A DNA stretch of 64,000 bases from Acanthacorydalis orientalis (Eukaryota > Arthropoda > Insecta > Megaloptera > Corydalidae), in contig CM068313.1 in assembly GCA_034766995.1 (NCBI GenBank), positions 8,868,961 through 8,932,960 of the forward strand, written 5' to 3'. The notes beneath the pieces were generated by a model that was not told where the DNA came from, made no database searches, and saw only the letters and a program-made list of their open reading frames with translations. The translations under genes were made by a program, and so were the position numbers. Every line of letters starts with the position of its first letter. Within the stretch, counting starts at the first letter, position 1. This document shows positions 13,530 through 26,215 of this stretch, in pieces.

Positions 13530-13655
13530 TCTAATATTAGTACAAATTATATTAATATAGATTATTAACATAAAAGCTTAGGAAAAATGGCAATGAAACC
13601 CAGTATTTTCTTGAGAGCCGCGCAGAGTGGCTTGGGAGCCGCAGTTTGCTCACCG
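13245..13655. mobile_element. hAT-like non-autonomous element with internal TA array
   Basis: Left end CTGGGGGTGGGCAACTTCTT; right end reverse complement is CGGTGAGCAAACTGCGGCTC. The form C(A/T)GnGGTnGGCAAACTnCGGCTC is typical of hAT ends. GAGCC motifs recur inside. An 8-bp target duplication is not clear. It contains (TA)n at 13490-13523. Confidence 0.6.
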
Positions 13656-14234
13656 TTCATATATAATAGTTACAAAAATTACAGAAATTAAAAAGAAAAA
13701 TAAAACAACGATTGTTCGTTGAGAATCAAATACCTTCCCCTTTTTTATTACCGAAGTAAAGCTTAATAATTCATTAATCCCAAACATAACCGTTTGATTT
13801 ATTTGAAGTTTATAGAGAGTCTTTTATAATTTTATAGCGTGTAAATAGTACTCAACTGAAATAAGATTAGAGTATGAGATTTTAAATAAGGTATTAAACA
13901 ATCAAGGGAACTATAAATGACAAGAGTCCAGCATTACACAAACTGATAGTCATCTGAATTCAATCGGGAACCAAAATAAGAAAAGAGTACAAGATAAGTG
14001 AATAGTTTAATGTTGATAACACCGATTTGTTCATTAAATTTACATAAAACTGATAAAAATTTTAAATTCTAGTAAATAACTTTTTCATTGTAAAACAGAC
14101 ATGAAAAGCGCGATTCATTTTATTTTATAAATTCTGAAGATGAACTAACGGAAAGTAGTAGTTTTCTGGTCAATACCAAATTTATTTTTAAACTGAAAAA
14201 CTGTATGCCCTATCCAGCTATCAATCCATCTTTT

Positions 14235-14517
14235 CAATGGCACACACAGGGAGAGGGGGGAAAGGGATCCGGGTACTCACAAAGTAGAAGGGAAAAACAC
14301 TGGAAAAAAAACCAAATCATCTGAAAATTCTCCTATATACATAGATTAATATAACCATCATTGAAGTAATTGAAGAGATTTGCAAAAAGAAAAGAAAACT
14401 GTATTTTATTCTTTAAATAAATTTTTATAATCACCTAATGAATTTTATTGAATTCACATAAAAAAAAATATCTGTTCAACTTGGCCTCTCAAATATTAAA
14501 TCCTGAGTGCGCCACTG
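14235..14517. mobile_element. hAT-like miniature element, 283 bp
   Basis: Left end CAATGGCACACACAGGGAG; right end reverse complement CAGTGGCGCACTCAGGATT. These agree at most of the first 17 positions. Flanking 8-mers CATCTTTT and CATCTGTG match at 6 of 8, as expected of an old hAT target duplication. No coding region. Confidence 0.6.
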
Positions 14518-15369
14518 CATCTGTGTAGTTTGTAATACTAAGTATCATCACTAAACAGAAAGGATGACTCAAGATCGGTTACTGATTGTAGTATAATAAC
14601 AGTAGATTATTAAAGCAGAGTAGGGTTTACATATTACAAAAATTCAATTGAAAAAGACTATTAAAGAAGTGTATGTATCTCATATATTTTTTGAATACAG
14701 TAAATAAATAATATGGAACAGTGGCACAGTTGTGCCTCATGACCGCGTATATTTCTATAATATATAATGAATAATCATTTATCTAAGTCACAATGCATTC
14801 ATGAAAATAATAATAAATGATATCTGTACTCTTTTTTACACTGTTATTCACATCCATTTCTCTACTCAGTCAGGTGTACAATGACGATCTCAAATATCCA
14901 TCACCATGCTCTAAATGTTCAGAAAAGTATTATTTTTCGTAAAACAGATAAGGATATTATACGTTTTAAAAATTAATATGTCTTTCGGGTCACTGATGTA
15001 TTCGTTAACGTTTTAATCATTAAATAATACTGGCTGTCATCCAACTTCGATCGTACGACAGGTTGAAACGATTAATACGAGATACATTTAAATAAAAAAA
15101 GACATCGATTGCATGTAATATGTCATACCGATTGCACGTTTATGTCATATTCTTGCGACCTGAATTTCAGGTGTGCTGACTAATTTATTCGTTCTGCTGC
15201 ATAATAACTAACGCCTCGTATCTTAAAAAGAATTGCTAATCGTCTGCAATATTTGAAATGTTTGGATGTTTTTCATACACTACAGTTTTAATATTTTATT
15301 CTGGATTTATGTATTCATTCTCTTTCTCTCTATACATTTTTAAACATACAAACATACATGTAATAAATA

Positions 15370-15375
<6 letters not shown>

Positions 15376-15432
<57 letters not shown>
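15376..15432. repeat. (TA)n array
   Basis: About 45 bp pure TA, with GTATATATATATG on its right edge. Confidence 0.95.
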
Positions 15433-15599
15433 GAGTAACTTCTTTGTTGTGGTCGGCGATTTGAAGATAATTGTAATAAAATGGTTTTATTCTAAGAACT
15501 AGATGTTTTATAAAGATTACATTCATCCTATGAGGAACACCGTCTTAAATAGTCTGTTAATAAATTTAAACTACAAAATAAAAAGCTGTTCGAGCACTT

Positions 15600-15657
15600 C
15601 TGTGATATTTGAGGTGTAAATTCATTTGTGAAATGTAATTTAGCCCTAGTGCCGAAC
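15600..15657. repeat. FB repeat, right tip only
   Basis: GAGGTGTAAATTCATTTGTG followed by AAATGTAATTTAGCCCTAGTG, the right end of the consensus. Confidence 0.5.
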
Positions 15658-15685
15658 TGTTAATGTAAAAAGAGCATATATTCTA

Positions 15686-16883
15686 TTAGGTTAGTACAAA
15701 AATAATCTTTTGTTATAGTCATGTGGTAAATCATTGTAAACAAAGAAATTAGCACTACTGATTTCAGCTTATCTATTGTTTTCATTCTTTAGTATTGTCG
15801 GATATACCCTCTTAAATTAGTCTTGTAAAAAAAGCAAATTCGCACGATTTTGTTGTATGCGTTTAAATTGGAATCTAAAACAACAGAAATTGATTTTTGG
15901 CGAAGAGTCAATTAGTGAGCATACAGCTTAACACTGGTTCCAAGAATTTCGTAATGGAAACGAAATGAATCTTTGATGATATGAAGGGTCTTAGACGCCC
16001 TTCAGCTATAAACAATAATGATTTAAGAATTATTATTGAAGCGGACCCACATAAAACAACTCGAGAGGTGGCAGGAGAACTCAATGTTAATCACTCAGTA
16101 GTTGTTTGACTTTTGAGCCTAATTGGATAAACAAAAAAGCTGGATGAATGAGTGGCGTATGAACTAAAGCAAGTCTACTCTGCTCTTCTTGTGCGTAACA
16201 ACAGTGATCTCTTTCTTGACCGCATTGTCATATGTGATGAAAAATGGATTCTCTACAACAATCGGAAACGTTCATCACAGAGGCTAGACCGAGGAGAAGC
16301 ACCAAACTAATTTCCTAAACTGAAACTTCATGGAAAAAAGACTATGGTCACTGGTTGTTGATCGGCAAGTGGCATTATGCACTACAACCTCTTAAATCCT
16401 GATGAAACAATAAAAGAAGAAAAATATTGTCAGAAAATTGAAAAAAATGCATGAGAAGTTGCATCGCTCACGGCCAGCATTAGTCAGTCGAAGAAGACCA
16501 ATTATTCTTCATGACAACGCCTGACCATACGTCTCACAAATGACTTCAAAAAATTAAATGAACTGGGTTATGGAACCTTACCTCATCCACCTTATACTCC
16601 GAACTTATCTCCGACAGATTATCAATTTTTTAAACATTTGAGTAATTTCCTACGAGAGAAGGTTTTCAAAGATCAAGCATCAGCTCAAATCGCTTTCGAT
16701 AAATTCCTTAATTCCAAGACTCTAGAATTCTTTCTTGTAGGAATAAACAAACTTGGTTCCCGTTGTGAGAAATATGCGCAGGCCAATGGTCTTCATTTTG
16801 ATTAAAAAAATAATTTTTAACTAATATAACTGCGTCTTTATACTCGATACATAAAAAACGCAATTATTTTTGCACCAAGGTAA
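15686..16883 (+). mobile_element. Mariner A2: near full-length, inactivated cecropia/Hsmar1-like element
   Basis: A 1198-bp element starting TTAGGTTAGTACAAAAATAA and ending with the inverse (TGCACCAAGGTAA), flanked by TA on both sides (15684-15685, 16884-16885). The decayed transposase can be read in pieces across stops and frameshifts: CDEKWILYNNRKRSS holding the first catalytic Asp, a damaged LHDNAR block, LPHPPYTPNLSPTDYQFF with the third Asp, and [18 protein letters not shown] at the end. The end sequence and these blocks match the mariner subfamily of human Hsmar1 (established knowledge). At least two in-frame stops and frameshifts inactivate it. Confidence 0.9.
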
Positions 16884-17193
16884 TATTATAATTTAAAAAA
16901 AATATATAACACACGTGCCTTAAGAGTAACAGCTTCCATTGGCATGCAGCACATACACGTTTAAAAAAAACGCTGTAGGTCAATCACGTTTCGATTTCTA
17001 ATCGGTCTGATCAACTGATCTTATCTGAAAACAATTAATAAATCGAAACGAAAAAAGAACTCGGTCAAACGAAACAATCATATGGTGTAACGCACAGAAC
17101 CGTCGAGTTAAATGCATTTCCTGCATTTAACACGCTTCGAAATACGAATCTCCGACAATGGTTCACGCTGCAACCGTAACCAATCAGAACTAA

Positions 17194-17574
17194 TCGTACC
17201 CCAATAACCAACCGTGTACTGTCGTGAGCAGCCAACTGTGTCAAGATTTATTACATGACGTTCGTTATTATCGGCCGATTTTTACATTTATAATGTCTAT
17301 TTATTATTGTGCATCGTCCATCCGTTTTATGTCAATCGGTTTGTTAAGAATTTATATCAACGTATCGTTTCCTGTTTTGTTATTTTACTGTTATTGTATA
17401 ATCAGTTGGATGTACTTCATCGTTTCTGTGGCTGTTTATTTATGGTTTATTTCTTGGAAGTTTTGCTATTATAAGATAAAAAAGAAATTAAGTAAATATT
17501 TTAATTGGCGTTCTTTTATGTTTCGTAGATTGACATTGAGAGTAGTACAAAGTCATCAAAATTCTAATGAATAA
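17194..17574 (+). CDS. Unrecognised reading frame, two hydrophobic segments (doubtful)
   Basis: Open from 17194; the first ATG is at 17293. From there about 93 residues include two strongly hydrophobic runs (SFPVLLFYCYCIISWMYFIV and VAVYLWFISWKFCYY), then a basic tail, giving a possible small double-spanning membrane protein. CpG-containing codons are more frequent than in the flanks, as in the real exons here. No family is recognised and there are no splice partners. It could be a chance frame. Confidence 0.15.
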   Translation, partial: SYPNNQPCTVVSSQLCQDLLHDVRYYRPIFTFIMSIYYCASSIRFMSIGLLRIYINVSFPVLLFYCYCIISWMYFIVSVAVYLWFISWKFCYYKIKKKLSKYFNWRSFMFRRLTLRVVQSHQNSNE

Positions 17575-17637
17575 ATGTGTAATATGTCCAAAAGTATTGA
17601 TAACATTGAGAAAAAAATAAATACTTGTGTGAAAAAA

Positions 17638-17643
<6 letters not shown>

Positions 17644-17708
<65 letters not shown>
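17644..17708. repeat. (TA)n array
   Basis: About 63 bp, right after the candidate two-helix reading frame at 17194-17574. Confidence 0.95.
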
Positions 17709-17710
<2 letters not shown>

Positions 17711-19886
17711 AGAAGGAGGTTATTTTGATTTATTTCACATTTAAAAGTGAAACAATAAATAGCGACAGCTACTGTGTACTTTTTCGGGAACCGAAACCAA
17801 AAATTAAGCCTAAGAGGCTTGAAAAAGTTTTGAAGGGCGTGATTCTGGTCGCAGACAACGTTTGATCTCATACAGGTAATATTAAAAATCAGTATATTCA
17901 AGATCTAGATTCGAAGCTCCTAAACCACTCACCATTTAGTCTCTATTTAACTCAAAAATATTTACACAATTTTAGGCCATTAAAAAAGTGTTGAAAGATT
18001 AAGAGTTTTTGTTTTTGATAAGGAGATTAATAGTGACTAGACAAGAGACTAAAAAAAATCTTATTAACCGTTAGGCTACGTGCATTGAAGTTAAAAGGGA
18101 TTATGCAGAAAAATAACATTAATAAACTCTAATATGTAGAAAATGTGTTCACTTCTTAAATAGGGCTATACTTTTTGATTTACCCCTGTACTTCACCCTT
18201 TGTCTATCCCATTTAGAATGTAAAAGGTTATAAAAAAATATAAGAAACAATTCATTGTAAAGGATAGTTTTATGTGTTTTTATTATTGAATATAATAAAC
18301 ATCTATATATAAGTTACAAAAACTGAATAAATGAAGCGTTAAAAATACAAGTTATTTACTTGAGACAAAAAGCAAAATTTGTATTTCAAAGCTATATCAA
18401 ATATCCATCTCACTCATAATGTGTTATTGAATGATTGTTGTATTTTGTATCTGCTCTAACACATTATAAGATATTTAATTTGTCCTTGTCTACCATACGT
18501 GTATCAACTAAAAATTTCAATAAAACTTTTAATGAGATCGTTATTTATTCTCAAACATTACATTTCATATTTCCATCTTTGTTACACTTGTTTTCGTTCT
18601 AAAACAGAGATATCAATAGGAAAAAATATTTGAATTTCTCTTAACATTTATATATTTATATCCATGTTTATATAATTATAATATTTGTACATTTTAATAA
18701 CGTGGATGCCCACTCGAGAACATCATACCACTTTATTACGTCCACTCATCAATACATAATTAATGAGATTGAAGTTAGGTATGCAGATCTTACTGTTGAA
18801 ACATTTAACAGACACACTGTCATTACTGACATATGTATCTATAATTTAAGATCTTAATAACAGTTAAGTAATGTTGATATAACCACTTATTAAAAACAAA
18901 CAATGTCGCATTTTTTTTCAAACAATGCACTCGTCGTTTTCTATTTTTTTTTCTGGAAAAATTTACATAACTTAGCCAGTCCGTTCGATAAACTAAATAA
19001 TCGTCCTTTGCGAATTTTTTCTCGCTCACACATTTATCTGTTTCCGTAAAACACGTTTGTGAATGTATTGATGCGTTCACAGCACTGACGTCATACTTAT
19101 AATGTCATTTTTTTGCGAACTCTGACCATGGCCTTGTCTATTTTAACAGCGAACAAAGTCAAGAACGATATTTAAACAATCATTATTTCATACGTTTATT
19201 TTATAGTCAGTGTGTTATACATACATACTGTGGAATTAATTAGATTTTTTTTAAAAAAAAGCAAACCATATCAAGCAGGAAGTAGATAAAATAATATATA
19301 ACCCCACTGATACCTGATACACGATTAAAAGTTGTCTAATTAATATTTAAAAATTACAGTGCAGAGTAGTCAAAGCCACATCCGTTAATATTTCAACTGT
19401 ATGCGTTTGTTGATTGTTGATTATTTTGTATTTATTTTGATAGAACAGAAAGGTCGGTTATTATTTTAAAAATATATAAGAATATTTCCAGTCGGAATTG
19501 TATCAAAGATCGTTTATTAAAACCAAAGATTGCTTATGGTATCAAAGATTTGTTTGTTATTAGATTGTTTACTAACTTTTATATCTTCAATATTTAATGA
19601 ATGAAAATTTAGTTAAATGTGTGTAATGTCATTATTATTCAATTTGTTTTATAAGAAATAAGTTGAAAATTTAATTTTTTAATATGTGTTTTACTTTTAA
19701 TAAATGAATTGTGTGTGAGTTATCAGAAAAAATATATAGGCTTCCTTTTGAGAAAATATTTATATTTTGTAACTTGATTTTAGAAAGAGAACTAACTCCA
19801 TTATAATAAAATGGGCAGCAATTCAGTAATCATTTATGGAATATTTTTAGAAAAATTAGAGAGTTGTGATGAGTGTACTGTTTCTA

Positions 19887-19890
19887 TCTG

Positions 19891-19957
<67 letters not shown>
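19887..19957. repeat. Compound (CT)n(TA)n array
   Basis: 28 bp CT, then 43 bp TA, ending at the possible piggyBac-like tip. Confidence 0.95.
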
Positions 19958-19959
<2 letters not shown>

Positions 19960-20020
19960 TAGCATATGACAATCGTTTAATGGCGAGCGACTATAATCGC
20001 CATTTGTAGCAAAAGGGTTA
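19958..20020. mobile_element. Possible solo end of a piggyBac-like element
   Basis: It reads, in reverse, TTAACCCTTTTGCTACAAAT and contains a short palindrome (ATGGCGAG...AATCGCCAT). It adjoins a CT/TA array on the left, so the other end may have been lost there. Confidence 0.35.
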
Positions 20021-20860
20021 ATATTTTTGTTCGATGAAATTTGCTGTAAATTTTAAATACCATTTAATAATTTTAAAATAATCTTAATTCAATTATATAA
20101 AGACATAAATTTCTGAAATGAATCAATCTTGCATTCTGGAACTATTTTTTATAGTTATTTATTATTTTTTATAGTTTTTTTATTATTATTATATAAATCT
20201 ATCTTAATTAATCAGTTTCTCTTCATCTTGAAATCATATCTTTGTGATCATTTGTAGTATTTTCAAGTTATTTTGCTTAAACACATCTAACTGCTTTCTT
20301 TACGAATATTACCTTTAAATAATTGATTTTTCTTATCAGTTGTGGAACGACAAATACACAAAAAATCGAAAAACCGTATGAATGGGATTTTCCTTTCGAT
20401 ACTAGACTTGCATACAAGATTTATTTGTTTAAAAATATAAAAGATAATTCTGAGAAAGTATTTCATATCGTTTATTAATCAAGAAATGTTATTTTTGCTT
20501 TGAACTAAACGCAGTTGTGGTTTAATTTACTTTTGACAACTGGATTCTCGTGATTTCATTGCAGTAATTATAAGTTTGGTTTAGTACAAGATTTAAGAAT
20601 GTTGTTGTGGGTGTCCATTCAGAAACCAATTCCCAGGAAGCATAAGACTTTGATACCTCTCGATAATTAGTACCTGATTGATCCCACAACAAGTCAAGAT
20701 TAAGACAGTATCTTGACTGAATTAGTTTTTGAAGTTTTAATAAATCAGTACGAATATTCAGTTGGGTTCGATATTGTTCTGTCATGTTTTTCGAAGCTTG
20801 GTACATTTTTCCAGTGTTTTAAAAAATCAAAGTCAGTTATCATTTGTTTGTCTTAAGTAA

Positions 20861-21282
20861 GGTACAAATCATCAGTTAAAATTGACAGTCAAAAAGTGAC
20901 TATTTTCTGGACTGTCATTTAAGAATGCACATCATTATTGAAAAACTGTCTCATAATGTTCTGTTGTCTTTATAACAATCAATAAAGTCTATAAATATGG
21001 ATTTTCCACCTTCCATTTTTCATTTTTCATTCAAAAAAAAAAAATAAAAACACTTTCTTGAAATCTCAGTATGAAAAAAACAAGAAAATCCTTTTTTACT
21101 TCGACCTTCTTAAAATCGCTCGACTAAATGACGACTGACAGAAACTACACTCATTATCAATTACTAACTGACAGTTTTAATATAAATGATGATCCATACT
21201 CAACATTTTTGAATTTCCTCAGTCAGTAATTTCGACGCATACATTATCATTTTGACTGCCATTTACCCTGATGATGTGTACC
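20861..21282. mobile_element. 422-bp miniature element with about 34-bp inverted ends, class unknown
   Basis: Left end GGTACAAATCATCAG then TTGACAGTCAAAA; right end, reversed, GGTACACATCATCAG then TGGCAGTCAAAA. A subterminal copy (GACTGTCATTTAAGAATGCA) follows the left end. No coding and no clear target duplication. Confidence 0.6.
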
Positions 21283-21605
21283 CTATTTTAGTCGTATATT
21301 GAAGAGTGATTTGTTATTAGTTCCCATAGATTATACATTCCAGAAGGCATCAAACAACGCTACAGGCACTTAGATTATTGAAATTTTGATTTTTTAATGT
21401 CAAGAATGCCTTTTGAGAATTGATATCTGAGTGAATCAACAACAAGTCGTTCTTTAAAGTGCACTGAAATAAACTCATATTAATTTTACAATTTAATATC
21501 CGTATTGAGTCCAATAAAAAAATAATTGACACTTTTATATCTTCAATATTTAAAAAAATGAATATTTGAAGTTTTAGGGTTCTTATGATTTTAATAAATG
21601 ACTGA

Positions 21606-21624
21606 CACACACACACACACATAC

Positions 21625-21685
<61 letters not shown>
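21606..21685. repeat. Compound (CA)n(TA)n array
   Basis: CA block of about 17 bp then interrupted TA. Confidence 0.95.
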
Positions 21686-21688
<3 letters not shown>

Positions 21689-22322
21689 ATTTATGTATGT
21701 ATGCATGTATTTATATATAAATGACATTAATTAATGACGTCAAATGAGATAACAACAATGAATATATTTTCAATAACGCCTACTATTCAACTCACCGGTG
21801 TAACTAAAAAGGAATAATGTGTTTATGCCATTATTATTGTTACGTATACGTACGTATTTATTGATAATTATTGTAAAAAAAAACGAGCAATCCGAACGTA
21901 AGGTCAAGCGGTTTTACGTAATCGAATTGTAAAAGGTCAAGTATGAAAATTGATTCACGTCTAGCTATAAATATTCAACCGGTAACAATAAACTAGACAC
22001 ACATGTATATGGTTAGAATGTAGGTTTTATTTTCTGGTTACATTCACCCACGCTTGTTTATTCTTCTAATCGAATTTATTCAAGTATTGATTTGCATATG
22101 AATTTATGTGTCGGATATATGTTTATTAATTTATATATATATATATATATATACATTCTTAAGGATTGTCTTACCAAAATCAATAAATAAATTTGCTTTC
22201 ACTGTTCCAATAACTGAGAGTGTATGAATATTGAATGATTACCTGATGTTCGAGTGTCCTGTATGAGTCTATTTTTTCTACCTACATTCATAAAATATTT
22301 GTTGTTCGCATAACAGTAATTA
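21686..22322. other. No gene recognised
   Basis: AT-rich, with TACGTATACGTACGTA at about 21840 and a short TA array at 22132-22154. Confidence 0.4.
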
Positions 22323-22800
22323 TTAGGTTGGTAGGAAAATAATTGCGGTTTTTGTTTTCTGTATTCTAGTCTTATTTTTTTCAATGAAAGTGTCATTTCG
22401 TCGTGCCTATGTAAACATTATTTTAAAGTGGATTTTTTGGTCTGTTTTTTTTTAACATCGACTTTGGTTTTATTATTAATTTTGGTTCAAATTGGGCTAT
22501 TGAATTAAAGATAAAAAGGAAGAAAATAAGAACATAATTTTTTGTACGAGTTCAAAACGAGTGGTAAAGTAGCAGAAACTATTTGTAAACTAAACGATGC
22601 TTTTGATATGGGTACTGTTAAGGAATGTACGGTCCAATGGTGGTTCCAAAAATTTCGTGCTGGGGACGAGAGCCTTGAAGATGAAAAAGGTCATTTATTG
22701 ACTGTTCTGGACCACTTAAAATAGCTAGGAAAATCGAAAAAGCTTGACATGTCCATGAATTTAAAAGTCATAAACCGCAATTATTTTTCTATCCACCTAA
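22323..22800 (+). mobile_element. Mariner B1: 478-bp non-autonomous, DNA-binding region only
   Basis: Ends TTAGGTTGGTAGGAAAATAA and TTTTTCTATCCACCTAA, TA target duplication on both sides. The only coding left is the N-terminal helix-turn-helix part (FKTSGKVAETICKLNDAFD, TVQWWFQKFRAGDESLEDE); then sequence jumps to the 3' end. A different mariner family from A, although its ends are related. Confidence 0.88.
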
Positions 22801-22944
22801 TACTTCTTTAAATGGCCCGCAAATGCTCTGAAAAATGTATTAATGAAAAGTACTGACGGTACAACTATTATTTAATTTGATTTAATATTGAATTTTAATC
22901 TTTAGGCATTGGAAAATGAAATTGTTTTAATTCAGTTTTCTGTT

Positions 22945-23125
22945 AGTAATTCTGTGGCTACAATTCTACAGCTAAATCCATTTTCATAAATGAATTTTTC
23001 ACTCGCCCTATAAGCTAACAATTTTTCTAATCAAAAATGTTTAGTATTTAATTATTGATTACTTTCGATTATGGCTTAACGCATTTCAATATCAATATAA
23101 TTATCCTCAAATGATTAAGGTGCAG
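22945..23125. repeat. FB repeat, left arm
   Basis: CATTTTCATAAATGAATTTT then TCACTCGCCCTATAAGC, CTAATCAAAAATGTTTAGTA, AACGCATTTCAATATCAATA, ATTATCCTCAAATGATTAAG and centre GTGCAGAAAA. Confidence 0.65.
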
Positions 23126-24053
23126 AAAATTGGTTTTAAGTATTATTCAAAAATTAAATTTTTAAAATTAGTTAACTACTCTACACAAAATGTCAAGAGT
23201 AATCGCAGAAATGAGAGTTAAAAAGGAATCTCTCATCTATTTTTTTAGAACTAAATTTTAATGAAAATTGTGTTCAGTTAATGTTGTAAGATGTGTATTT
23301 TTTTAATTAAACTATTTTTTCGCTGTCATTTTATCATGTTCCTTACACATAAATACTATCCAATTAATATGGAGCTAAAACAGCAAGAGAATCAAGTTTT
23401 TTTAATCCGGCCAATATTAGAAATATGAGATTGAAACTTGCAACGATTGAAAGAGGATGAAGTCAATTTCAACAAAGTTGAATCCTCGATCAGTTACAGT
23501 TATAAGAGTTTGATTTTACTGACACCAAATTTTATTATAAACTTTTAGATTTATAATATTTCATGTTTTGTATCCGAATTTCTTATTCAAAATATTTTAA
23601 CACATCTTGAACTACTCGCAAGTATTTTTTTATAAAAATTTAATCATCCGTTTGATGATCACTTTACGACCATTACTGTCGACCTCTCGCCCGTCGATCA
23701 TTTTTAATAAAACGAGAACGGCAATTAAAGCACTCGAGAACACGTTTAAATCATCTACGCTTATTGCATACATGTGTGTGCTCTTACATAAACATCGTTA
23801 ACATCAAAGCACAAATAATTTAATTGTTTCAGTCGACCGATTGAAACTCGTTAAATTCTCTTTTATTTAGAACTTTTGTAGGTGGTTTGCATTCATTGTT
23901 AGCGTGATCTGTATTTACAAGAATGCCGTCATTGCTTCTCTAGACAATTTTCAATGACCTTTAATTGGATATGCAGTCATTTTATTTAATAATAGGTCAT
24001 CTTCATTTACAAATATACGCAGCTGAATATATTATATGATTTATTATATGATT

Positions 24054-24116
<63 letters not shown>

Positions 24117-24518
24117 ATTATCAATTGATTCCACATAAAAACCTACACACATCTAAAATTAAAACTGAAAATATTTAATTTTAAATTGGCGCCTTTATAG
24201 ATAAAACAACAAATAAGTAACTACAGATCAAATGTTCTATAATGAGAAATATGTAAGATGAATGGCATAAGGAGTGTAAAAAATTTGAAAAGTGAATATA
24301 TATTTCACAAATGATTTTTGTCATCCCACAAATCATACAAAAAATCTCATCTAAAATAAAACATCATCTGATAACAATATGTTTCCCACTGTGAAGCCAC
24401 ATTTTGTGACACCATAGACGTTAATATAAAACCGATTTAATTTAAACAGAAATTTTCATTACAAATAACAAAATATATCAAAAGATATGCATTATAAGAC
24501 TGTTTTATTTCTTTACAG
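23126..24518 (+). other. Probable IP3 3-kinase upstream intron
   Basis: Ends in a good polypyrimidine tract and CAG at 24516-24518. A short frame at 23607-23801 has no recognised domain. A weak FB-like tip (TTTCACAAATGATTTTTGTC) is at about 24302. Confidence 0.4.
24056..24110. repeat. (TA)n array 5' of IP3 3-kinase exon 1
   Basis: Preceded by a triplicated TGATTTATTATA unit (24038-24060). Confidence 0.95.
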
Positions 24519-24768
24519 CCGTCTGGATGGCGTAAACTACGGAATATCGTTCAGTGGACACCGTTCTTTCAAACATATAAGAAACAAAGATATCCTTGGG
24601 TACAACTCGCTGGCCATCAGGGTAATTTTAAGGCTGGTCCAGAACAAGGAACGATATTGAAGAAGCTGTGTCCGAAAGAAGAACTGTGTTTCCAGGTCCT
24701 TATGAAAGATGTACTCAGACCATATATTCCTGAATATAAAGGACATATTGTCAGTGAGGATGGTGAAT
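24519..24768 (+). CDS. IP3K: IP3 3-kinase exon 1 of those visible (calmodulin-binding helix, N-lobe)
   Basis: The acceptor is TTTACAG before CCGTCTGGA and the donor is GAAT|GTATCC. It encodes residues 1-83 plus one base. W4, R5, K6, W13 and the basic run KKQR match the calmodulin-binding helix known in animal IP3 3-kinases. The exon continues into [14 protein letters not shown] and the [13 protein letters not shown] block. It starts in phase 0, so the missing upstream exon must end on a complete codon. Any candidate first exon must meet that condition. Confidence 0.93.
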
Positions 24769-25213
24769 GTATCCTTTTTTTTCTACTAATATTTTAAGAT
24801 ACATGTTTGTATAAAAATTAATCGAGTGATCAGAAATGATTTTTAAAATAAAAAATATGTTTCTTAATGGAAAAATTCAGCTATGTATTTGCAATTGCAA
24901 GACTTGTTAAGTGATTTTAATTCGCCTTGCGTGATGGATTGCAAGATTGGTGTTAGAACGTACCTGGAAGAAGAGTTGGCGAAAGCTAAAGAGAAACCTA
25001 AGCTTAGAAAGGTAAGATTTTTTGAGTTGATTTCAATATTTTGGTAAAAATGAATAGATTTTTAATTTCTGTCATTTAAACTTTATTGTATTTCCCTGTG
25101 TACTGGCGATTCATTCTTCTGTGTGAATCCTGTAAGTCATGTAAAAGTATCTTTTTCTGATTAAATAAAATGGCGGACAGCAGTGATGTCAATAAATACT
25201 AATAATACTCTTT

Positions 25214-25266
<53 letters not shown>

Positions 25267-26156
25267 CACCAATGATGTACAGGTTCGCACAGAATATAAA
25301 ACGCACTGTAAATGAACATAAACAGTAAAATGGCGGGATTATCACAGTTGCAATACCTTTAGTATGGATTTGAGAGGGAGTGTAGTAACAGTATAAAATT
25401 ATAAGCTCTATACTTGTGTACAAAAGTACACTTATGTTTTTCTAATAAAATAAAATCCATTCGTTTCTTGTTGTAAAGATCGTATATTTTTTACTATTCC
25501 ATTCTTTGCATGTTTTTTTTTATTTAAAACTGAATCATATTGCTATTCATTTAATTTCAGTTGCATATCGTAATATTTTTTTATTAAAACAAATGTTTAT
25601 TAGAACCATTTGACCAAATAAATGAGAGATAAGTTTTTGGTAAAATTGTGAGTAAATTAATACTGTCTGAAGGTACAACAGCGGTTTGTAAATAACCGTC
25701 CATTCCACATGCATGCTTTAAGCAATAATAACAAACAGCAAAAAAAAAAAACGAAACTGAAACGTTGATACGGCAAGACAAGCGCACATGTTTGATCAAT
25801 TTTTTTACAGGACATGTACGAAAAAATGATACAGATCGATTCGAAAGCACCGACCGAAGAAGAACACAGACTGAAGGGTGTAACAAAGCCGCGATACATG
25901 ATCTGGAGGGAAACGATATCGTCGACAGCCACACTCGGTTTCCGTATCGAGGGTATAAAAAAAGCGGACGGCACGTCGAGCAAAGACTTCAAGACGACGA
26001 AAACGAAAGAACAGATCATCGAAGCGTTCAAAGATTTCGCGAGCGGATTTCCGCACGCGTTGGTGAGTTTCGACTTCGTTTAATTCATCTGCGACACACA
26101 TGTCGACTCTTATCTGTTTCGCTAGATTTTGATTGACATTCGGTTTTATCGTAACT

Positions 26157-26215
<59 letters not shown>

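Larger units (their letters stand above)
16884..19886. other. AT-rich region with two CpG-enriched patches
   Basis: Patches at 16940-17560 and 18690-19140. The second contains the CRE-like TGACGTCA at about 19086. These patches could be distal promoters or untranslated first exons of the IP3 3-kinase gene; nothing in the sequence proves that. Confidence 0.2.

Noticed and set aside
18823..19080. 85-codon minus-strand frame in a CpG-enriched patch
   Set aside because: It begins with GTG rather than ATG and has no recognisable motif.
20522..20806. 94-codon minus-strand frame with moderately complex composition
   Set aside because: No recognised domain, no splice context that helps, next to a miniature element. 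Chance frame more likely.
25584..26136. Frames of 98-124 codons overlapping IP3 3-kinase exon 3 on both strands
   Set aside because: Shadows of the real exon. Only the frame giving [12 protein letters not shown] matches a family and has correct splice sites.
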